In this document: positions 56,747 through 64,000 of the stretch, piece after piece
Numbering within the stretch: position 1 is the first letter of the stretch
Layout of the letters: every line of letters begins with the position of its first letter
Source of the DNA: Linnemannia schmuckeri
Taxonomy: Eukaryota > Mortierellomycota > Mortierellomycetes > Mortierellales > Mortierellaceae
Reading direction: 5' to 3'
Length of the DNA: 64,000 nucleotides
NCBI GenBank assembly: GCA_029449235.1
Contig: JANATG010000020.1
Span: 744,001 to 808,000, forward strand
The notes under the pieces: generated by a model
Databases searched by the model: none
The model's input: only the letters and a program-made list of their open reading frames with translations
What the model was told of the DNA's origin: nothing
Program-made: the position numbers and the translations under genes

Positions 56747-59015
56747 CTAGCAAAGGATTGATTCAAAGTACATATCTACATCTGCCCAGCCCATCTTGTC
56801 AACCGACTCAACGCGATACGAGATATGTGTGTCTGGTCGGATGATCACAATCCCACCCTTGGCCGTAACACCGTATCTCCGATGCAGATCTCCATGTTCA
56901 GAATCTAAATACATCTTATCATAGCCTAGCGCTTTGTTCTTCAGCCCAGGATGAGAAATGATATGAACCACGAACTGAGGTGTTGTCGCTTTCATTGCAT
57001 TGACATCGACAGCAGTGCGTGATCCTGTATCGGGCCACCGAGTGAGCCATGATCTTTGGTAATGTTCGACATCGGCAAGGAGTGTTGCCTCAAGACCCGT
57101 GTCCTGTACCAGTCGATCAGCAGTGAAAACTAGGATATGGAATGCACCATGAGTATCCATCAGATTGTACAATCGAACCGGAGTGGAGTCTGTGCCGAGT
57201 GGGTAGACATAGTCGTCGGGGGCTCGCCTACCGATAGACGCTGGCGCTGTCGACGCATAGCGGTGTGTGGCGTGTTCCTTGTTCAGCGAGTTCTTGTAAT
57301 ATCGAAGTCCCAGCTAAATTTGGGAGAAAGGAAAAAATCATTCTTGTTAGTAAAGAGCGCAGACCTTACATGATGGCAGCTCTTAGAGAAAGGAAAAAGA
57401 CACGAAGGATAAGACAGCACACCATTGCAAAAGTAGGGCCACCCGCTCCAGTAGGCAAATACGGCTGTAGGTACGAGAGTAAAGCTAAACCGAATTTTCT
57501 GGCTTGGAAGAAAAGGTAACTCTCGGAGACAAAAAACTTTAGATTCTTGGCGGAAAGATGGATAATCTCGTCTGCGATGGGGATGCGTTCCTCATTGTAT
57601 GAGTCGACGAGCGAGAGGGGTGCTGTGCCCTTGAGGACCATTGCGATCTTCCATGCTAGGTTGTACGAATCCTGAAGTCCCGTATTCAATCCTATCGAGG
57701 AAAGGGACGAGAAAATATGTCAACAAAGCCGCTCGAGAAAAAAAAACACCCTGTCGGACAGAAAAAAATTGTTAAAGTATACCTTGTCCGCCTATAGGGG
57801 AGTGTGTGTGAGCGGCGTCACCCGCTAGAAAGATGCGTTTCTTGTGCACAAACTCCGTAGCGCGTCGCTCATTGGCTCGGTAGTAGGTCAGCCAGTTGTA
57901 ACTGAGGATGTTGACCTTGTGTGGGGTAACAGTCTCCTCGAGGAGCTTTTCAAAGTACTCTTTGGTTGGGGTCTTGACCTTGCGGGCTGCAAACTCTTCC
58001 TCAGTCAATGTCCCATCGCTGAGGAGGAAACGGACGCGGTTGCCGTAGAGGGGGAACATGCCCACTGCATGCAAGTTGCTCCCATTGATCGATCTAATAT
58101 ACATGAAAGGTGAAAGACAAAATTGGTACATGGATGTGAGTATAGAATGATTAAAATTGCGATAACGGGCCGAGGTCCGAGGGAATACCATGTAACCAAC
58201 TTATGCATGGGTAAACTTTACGCCATCTCGTCCAGGGGCAGGTCGGTGTCGATATGTCCGTCAAAGAGGATAATGTTTGCATCGCGGGTCCTGCCAGGAA
58301 ATGGGATTTTAAGGACATGGCGCACAGTCGACCGTCCTCCATCAGCGCCAATCAAAAATTCGGACTTGACAACCTTAAACTCATACTGCTTCCCTTCATC
58401 CTCCTCCGCCTGCTCCACAGTTCCCAGAACAGCGCTCTCCCCCTTCCGTGCATTCGTTCCCTCGACCGCTCTACGGATAGTCGTCTCCACCCAAGACGTG
58501 GTCTTTCCTCTATCAGTCTCCTCGACCACCTTGGTATCAACCAACTCCCACCCTCTGTCAATACACCCCACCCCAGTCTTCTCATATTCCTCCGTCAACA
58601 GCCTTACGGTCGATGTCTGGGGTAACCCCCAAGTGTAATGGAACTGAGATTCTGTCGCGGGCGTCCAGGGGAGCTCTGCTGTCAGCTTGCCACCAAAGTA
58701 CATCCTACCCATATGACTGACCCAGGATTCTTTCTCGAACCGAGCAGAGAGTTCTGGACTGGTGAGACGAAGGATTTCTAAACTCCGCGGGTGGAGAGAG
58801 AACGCTTTGGATAGAGGAGAGACGGTCATGTCGCGCTCGATGACGGTTGTACGGATACCCATTTTGGCGAGGAGGATGCCAGCCAGTAGACCTGTTGGGC
58901 CTGCTCCTGAAATGAGGACGGGGACGTCATACTTTGGTGGTGGTGATGTTGTTGCTGCAGATGTTGGTGATGCTGATGCACCCTCAGAGGAGGAGGAGAG
59001 AGAGGATGTGGTCAT
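56747..59015 (-). CDS. FAD-dependent aromatic monooxygenase, phenol 2-monooxygenase type
   Basis: Four exons (59015-58222, 58093-57783, 57691-57423, 57313-56747) give 646 aa. Family members hydroxylate phenolic rings using FAD, NAD(P)H and O2. The FAD-binding Rossmann motif is VLISGAGPTGLLAGILLAKM with the following IERD; the DG motif is LIGADGGRSTVRH. The GD motif FLAGDAAHTHSPIGGQGLNT spans the exon 2/3 junction. The C-terminal ~190 residues (GAFHILVFTADRL, KGGIVIIRPDTHISYRV) fit the thioredoxin-like dimerisation domain of phenol hydroxylases. Length agrees with that subgroup (~600-660 aa). The substrate cannot be told from sequence, and no biosynthetic cluster surrounds it. A Ser/Ala-rich leader of ~25 aa precedes the FAD domain. 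Confidence 0.88.
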
Positions 59016-59444
59016 GAGGGAAGGAGGAATTGGAGGGAGATGAATGGAGAGGTAGAAAAGTGATGGCAGGAAGAGAATGTCAATGCATACGCTTTTATGC
59101 TCGTTGCGTTCTTTTTACAGGACAGGCTCGGGAGCTGAGGTGCAAGAGCAGCAGACAGGGCCCCTGCGTTAACGACAGAGGAAGAAAAAAAAAGTCCAAT
59201 GGCTCTTGTTCATGGGTAAACCCAATTGCCTGAACACGCTCCCACGCCGCTCGCAAATGATTGGACATATCTTTTGTACCTGAAGAATCAACACAGGGGG
59301 CAAACTATCTTCGCGCAATAATTGCCTCTGCGCGGTTGTATGCGCCTTGATCAGCGAAAAGGATCGAAGTCACTCCCCTCGAATGTACTGTACATCTTCT
59401 TTGCTCAGAGAAGCTGCGCATCGTCCGTACTCTAGTAAATAAGG

Positions 59445-59451
59445 AAAAAAA

Positions 59452-59482
<31 letters not shown>
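59445..59482. repeat. A-rich homopolymer tract
   Basis: 26 A, one G, then 11 A. Flanks show no retroelement body. Confidence 0.75.
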
Positions 59483-59828
59483 GGTAGCTGCACGCGTTGT
59501 TTTGTCGATTTGCCAACGCCCCCTTCCCCCCCAAAAGTATTGACCGTGAACAGCATATCCGAGTAACTATTTATCAAGAAACAAAAGGTCAACATCACAT
59601 ACAGTAGATTAATAGAATTTATCCCTGTTCTTATTCATACGCAATACCCATTGTTACCCTTCATGTGTGAAAACTTGTCTTTGTACAAGATCTGGCCTGC
59701 TTGGTTTGTTTTCTCCAGACCATGCATGTCCATTTAATGCTTGTATCTTTTGAGAGCATTTTGAGTTTGTGCTTGCTCACAGCAAGTCCTGTTCGCTTTT
59801 TCACTTTTCACTCTCTTCGACCTCCGCC

Positions 59829-59858
59829 CCCCCCCCCCTCTCTCTCTCTCTCTCTCTG
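59829..59858. repeat. Poly(C)/(CT)n microsatellite
   Basis: A run of C passes into about ten CT dinucleotides, inside the CT-rich leader-like sequence before the decayed gene copy at 59960. Confidence 0.7.
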
Positions 59859-59959
59859 TCTCCCACTCGTCTCTCTGTTTCTAACCATCGCTGAAAACAT
59901 CCCCGACACCCCCTTTCACCAGCTCTCACATTATAACCCGCCTTCACGCTTCAAAGTCC

Positions 59960-60500
59960 ATGGGAGATGAGAATGACTTCGCAAGGATAGGGCAACCTAG
60001 ATTGTATCGCTGCGGAATCGTCATCAAGACACCTCTATGGGATAGGAAGCGCAGACGAAGGATTGCCCTACAAAGACGACTATACCGATTCGACCATTGT
60101 CCATGTCAGGCCCAACGCCAACCCCACCAACTTGACCACTCTTACTTGGACAGTGGTCTCGCATACCGAGAGCGAAGCCTTTTCATAAGACTGTCCAACC
60201 TTCACCTCTGTCGACTGTACAGTGCACAATAATGGCGAGCTCACGGCCTTCTTCAGAAGCCCCTACAAAAACGTCTCCAGCGAGACCTCTTTCTCTGTTT
60301 GTTTAGTGCAACCCTGTGGTCAATAAATAGACGGCTCTCCAGGGTTCTTCGATGTACGGCTGGACGTCGGACCAGTTCCTTCACAAGTTGTTTTACTCGG
60401 GACATACAGAGCCAAGCGTCTATCGCCCCTTGGAGAGTTACAGTGCTGATCAAGTTGCATTTGGAGTTTGAAAAACGGAAGTACTATGCTTTATCCCGTT
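59960..60500 (+). pseudogene. Second decayed copy of the 25 kb gene family
   Basis: An ATG at 59960 (MGDENDFARIGQPRLYRCGI) is followed by frameshifted blocks: in one frame VRPNANPTNLTTLTWTVVSH, then in another TFTSVDCTVHNNGELTAFFR. These correspond to LTWSVVSR and FSCTIRAQGVFTMF in the copy at 24928. No frame is open throughout and stops occur near 60300-60320. A CT-rich leader before it resembles an old promoter. Relationship to the other copy is by eye from short blocks. Confidence 0.45.
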
Positions 60501-61439
60501 AGTTGCCAAAATTGGGTAAGAAGAATATCAGCAGCATTTCGTCGAGTGTTTTTTATCGTTCTCACCAATACCTAAATACAGTCTCCGAGACCTGATCACT
60601 GACGATGGATACTTATCTTTGTGAACCTTTTCCTTTTTTTTTAGCGGACAGAAATGTCTGCACTCATAATACTCAACATCAACAATATGGGATTGTCGAG
60701 GACAGCAGGAACTGCACCAAACAGGGGTGCTTTCTCCACTGAAGACTTACAATCTCCTTTCATAGAGTCACGTTTTTCATGACCGAACGAGTTGCGTTAA
60801 ATGTGAGATGTCCCGAGTTCACGATATACCAGTATGCAAATCTTGGCCAATCGCCGTGTACTTTCCAAGGCCCACCATAATCGCAAGGCAGCGGCAGCAA
60901 TAATCATCGTTTTCTTTTTGGAGGAAATCGCAAGAAGATTTTTTTTTGAAGGCATTTTCGAAAACAATAGCGTAAGTCTAAGATTGATCGCTTCGACAGC
61001 AGCGTGTTTTTTTATATTTGCGTTGCCTTTTGTATTAGTTGATATTTTTCTCTGCCTTTTTTCACATGGTTTTAGGTGTTCAAGATATTCACGACTGAGC
61101 AACAAAAAGGCAGTACCTCAGACACACACTCATTTGGAGCGACAGCTCCTCCAATTTCTCAGTCGACAAGAACCTTTAGGTCGCTTGTGGCAGCCAAGCG
61201 TTCATAGCGACGCTGTTTTTTGATCATTCATTGTTAGCTCTTTGCCCAGCTGCACCTGCATTTCAAGCGACCCTCCTCTTTCTGACGAAGGAGTCGGGAT
61301 CAAGTCCAATTATCTCAAACGCAAGTGCTGAGAGATTTGAGATGTATACAGATACTCAAACAACCATACTCTCCGGAATACCAAAGAGTGCAATGTGCAT
61401 TCAAAGATTCGATGAAGTTGTGCGCGGTGGCAACGCATT
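60501..61439. other. Gene-poor stretch, possible 3' remains of the decayed copy
   Basis: About 940 bp. Hydrophobic runs are encoded in one frame (AAAAIIIVFFLEEIARRFFF near 60890; STAACFFIFALPFVLVDIFL near 61010), perhaps a lost membrane segment. No complete gene. Confidence 0.35.
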
Positions 61440-61740
61440 TGTAGTGTTTTGGAGTAGTAGCCCCATTGAAACATTGAAAAGACCGGACCGTATGCACTTT
61501 TATCTCCTTTCTACTTCGTACGCACCATCGCACACATCGCCACACATCTGTTCATAGGCGCTATTAGCACTGTCATGTCTCCGAGTACTTAATTGAAAAA
61601 GCCCAAAATCGTGTGTACTCTTTCTTCACTGCACTCCACACACACCATCGCACTATCGCACATATTCGTTCATACACTATAGTGTCTCGGAGTAGGCCAT
61701 TGAGGACCCAGATCGGGTGTGCTCTTTCTTCTGTTTATAG
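61440..61740. repeat. Three degenerate tandem repeats of about 100-130 bp
   Basis: Units start with GTGTTTTGGAGTAGT, GTCTCCGAGTACT and GTCTCGGAGTAGG. Each continues with a CATTGA-type word (ATTGAA/ATTGAG), then a GTATGCACTTTTATC, GTGTGTACTCTTTCTTC or GTGTGCTCTTTCTTC word. Units one and two then have CACCATCGCAC and GTTCATA. They diverge by substitutions and short gaps, so they are old. Noncoding. Confidence 0.5.
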
Positions 61741-61822
61741 ACGCTAATTGTCAATGGGAAATGTTTAAAAGTGCAGAATGCTATTTTATTGTTGTGGCTA
61801 TGGTAAGTCCTATGCAGACTCT

Positions 61823-63931
61823 CTAGGCTTCCTCTGCTGGAACAGGCGATCCTCTCGGCTGTCGAGGTGTGCGCCGTCGCTTTGTGTCACCATTGATCTT
61901 CTTTGCGCCAAAAACCGACGCACTGCCGTCCTCGGTGTCCTCGTAATAGTCCGAGTCCGAGCAACATTCCGATGCAGCTTCTTCATCCTCGTCATCTTCG
62001 TCCCCACTGGTCTCCACCGTCTCTCCCGCTGCAGTCTTGGCCTCCTTTTCTTTCTTCTTTTCAGCCTCCTTTTTGGCCTTCATCTTGTCGTCTCGTTGAC
62101 GCCGCAGCCGCTTTTTGGTCGACAGGGCCTCACGCTCACGCGCGAGCTCTTCCAGGAAGTCGGGGATAGCGTCCACAATGGTATCGGGGCTCTCACGGTG
62201 CAGCATGAAGAACGCCTGGAGCTGAGCGGTCGTCACGGCATCCTTGTGAGTGATCTTTTGACAAACCTGCTCAGCCACCTCACGAACACGAGCATCGTAG
62301 GCATCCATGCGCGCCTGTTCCTCAGGATCGACCTCGTCCGAGGGGGATTCACCTTTAGCGAGGCGATCTTTGGTGAGCTGACCAGAGGCCGATCGGCTGA
62401 GGAGGAACTTGAGGCACATACCCCGGATCTGGTGTTCGTCAGCATAGTCAAAGAGCAACTTTCGGTCGCAGCGTCCAGGGCGAATCAAGGCAGGGGCGAG
62501 TTTCCGGATATGGTTGGTGGTCATGAAAACAACACTACCCTCCTGGGCTGTGATACCGTCGAGAGAATTCAAGATGCCCGACAAGGTGACATTGTTCTCT
62601 CCTTCCTGGTCCTTTCCTGCCTTGCGTTTGATCAGAGCAGCATCCACGTCCTCCATGAGCAGGATACTGTTGCGTGGGGCGCTGTTCAAAAGTTGGTTCA
62701 GTTGCTTATCATTGAATCCTGAAATACCCAAGTTGACGATGCAGACATTCATACGGAGATGACCAGCCAGAGCGACAATAAACGAAGTTTTTCCTGTTCC
62801 TGGAGGTCCATGCAGCAAGTATCCTCGTCTGTATGGGATACCGCGGTCATGGTACCATCGAGCAGACTTGCGGAACATCGTGATATCTGTATAGCGGGAG
62901 AATAAGGAGTCGACATGAGTATCAATACTCCAATGGTCCCAAAAGAGAGAGAGAGAGACAGAGAGAGAGACTTCGTGAGCGAGGATGTAAAAAGGACTTA
63001 CCCGACAGGAGTTCTTCCTTGAGACCCTTCGCAAGAATGACCGAGTGGAAAGCACGAGGGGCGCGGGTTTCCGAATTGGACCAGTAGTTATCAAAGGGCT
63101 GTGTAGAGTAGATGGTGGTCTTGCCGGCCTTTTTCTTGTACGACTTGTCCATTGCGTCCTGGACAATCATCTTGAGCAGACTCATGTCCCAGCCAATGGT
63201 GGAAATGGTGATGCTCTGTTTCTTTAAAAATCGGCTCTGTTCACTATCTTCGTTTGAGGCCGCCTGCTCGGGTGTATCCCGCGAGACGCTGACCTTGTAG
63301 CCCATGTGATAGAGCACATGCGTGCCTGAGCCGGGGGCGTATACGAGTTTGGGTCGCTCCTCCTCGCCGTCGTCAAAGTAGTCCAGATCCTCATCGTTCT
63401 CAGGCCACACAGTCTTTGCAGCCAGATGTCGTATAGAATTTGTAAGAGGGCGCTCAGAAATCCAGTCTAGACGAGAAGGAAGATGAGACCAAGAGGCGTG
63501 AGTTTAAGTGCATCTCCACTGACGAGTCCGACAGAGTTACGTTTCTTACCAGACAGCCAGTTATATAACTGGTCTCCTTCCTGAACCACAATCGACACAT
63601 AGAACCAGGACTGGACCTCGTGGTAGTAGCCCACGATAAGGTCCTTGAAGAACGTGTAGGAGCTGCCGATGATCATCAGGAAAAATCCAGCGGACAGAAC
63701 ATCATTCCCCATGACTAGAGGCAAACAAGAAATGTGTGAGTAAGGCTACAAAAGAAGCTGAATGTGCGTGTTCTGGTGAGCAAAGAAACAAAGAAACGTA
63801 CATCCTTTGACGACGCTCATGGCAGCAGGGGAGAGCGTGGACTCGAATCGTGAGGCCGCCAAGACGACCTGATCAAAGACATCCGCAGCGCTGTTGAGTA
63901 GCGTGCCTGTTTTAGTCACAAGCGTATCCAT
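61823..63931 (-). CDS. BCS1-type mitochondrial AAA ATPase
   Basis: Four exons (63931-63802, 63714-63550, 63466-63002, 62886-61823) give 607 aa. BCS1 moves the folded Rieske iron-sulfur protein across the inner mitochondrial membrane during complex III assembly. A membrane segment (LSAGFFLMIIGSSYTFF, ~50-66) precedes a BCS1-N type region (VQSWFYVSIVVQEGDQLYNW). The AAA domain follows: RGIPYRRGYLLHGPPGTGKT (Walker A K286), SILLMEDVDAAL (Walker B), VVFMTTNHIRKLAPALIRPG and RCDRKLLFDYAD (Arg finger region). The C-terminal ~150 residues are Lys-rich then acidic, absent from yeast Bcs1 (456 aa). It may therefore be a BCS1 paralogue rather than the orthologue. The start is the first ATG giving an N-terminus suited to the family; the window ends 70 bp upstream. 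Confidence 0.88.
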
Positions 63932-64000
63932 GGTATCGACGATGACAAGGGTCCAGAAGAGTTGCACAAAGGTAGGAGTAAGAGAGTGCGTGTGTGGAGG

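Larger units (their letters stand above)
59016..59959. other. Intergenic
   Basis: About 940 bp: monooxygenase promoter side, an A tract at 59445-59482 with one interruption, and a poly(C) plus (CT)n microsatellite at about 59829-59858. No gene seen. Confidence 0.45.

Noticed and set aside
1..64000. CRISPR array, rRNA genes or complete tRNA genes
   Set aside because: No regularly spaced identical repeats, no rRNA-like blocks, and no full cloverleaf were seen; only the 35-bp tRNA-like half at 29911.

Overview
The window is nuclear DNA from a filamentous fungus with compact, intron-rich genes. Introns are mostly 60-150 nt with GT..AG borders, intergenic spaces hold pyrimidine-rich leaders, and several genes start downstream of TATA-like boxes. 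The gene complement is strictly eukaryotic: retromer VPS35, CCZ1, SMG8, tRNA wybutosine synthase TYW4, BCS1 and NHP6. Ser/Thr/His-rich lineage-specific proteins and an F-box-type C-terminal remnant fit an early-diverging group, most likely Mortierellomycota (Mortierella-like). That placement is inference, not a database result.

Layout. 1-7 kb: the 5' part of an unidentified minus-strand gene, a seven-helix DUF4203/TMEM198-like membrane protein, and TYW4 (methyltransferase plus Kelch). 7-14 kb: an unidentified Ser/His-rich protein, a tandem cluster of three small secreted cysteine-rich proteins, and a membrane-anchored protein disulfide isomerase. 15-24 kb: SMG8 (11 exons, lacking the usual C-terminal half), a large PB1+UBA protein resembling a p62/NBR1-type receptor, and a tiny single-pass membrane protein. 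24-32 kb: an accessory, gene-poor stretch with a pogo/Tigger-like transposon end, a decayed gene, an LRR fragment abutting a poly(A) tract, a tRNA-like 3' half, an F-box-type pseudogene and a small hydrophilic protein gene. 32-45 kb: a GPI-anchored-type secreted protein, an IFRD homologue, a bacterial-type YbjQ/DUF74 protein with micro-exons, VPS35 and NHP6/HMGB. 45-54 kb: mitochondrial malonyl-CoA:ACP transacylase (a 1.4 kb first-half intron), CCZ1, and a His/Ser-rich coiled-coil protein. 54-64 kb: a long gene-poor interval, a phenol-hydroxylase-type FAD monooxygenase, a second decayed copy of the 25 kb gene family, degenerate tandem repeats, and a BCS1-type AAA ATPase.

Functionally the genes are a normal eukaryotic mixture without operon logic: endosome/vacuole traffic (VPS35, CCZ1, perhaps the PB1-UBA receptor), RNA biology (TYW4, SMG8), mitochondrion (MCT1, BCS1-like) and the secretory pathway (PDI, cysteine-rich proteins, GPI-type protein).

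The strongest unusual signals are two. First, the three adjacent secreted proteins share a mirror-symmetric cysteine framework, C-x3-C-x10-C-x14/15-C-x10-C-x3-C. One copy has two tandem modules, and another has lost exactly the two central, presumably paired, cysteines. Second, the YbjQ gene can only be read through with a predicted 2-nt exon. All exon structures were built by hand from frame continuity and splice consensus; none is confirmed by transcripts.
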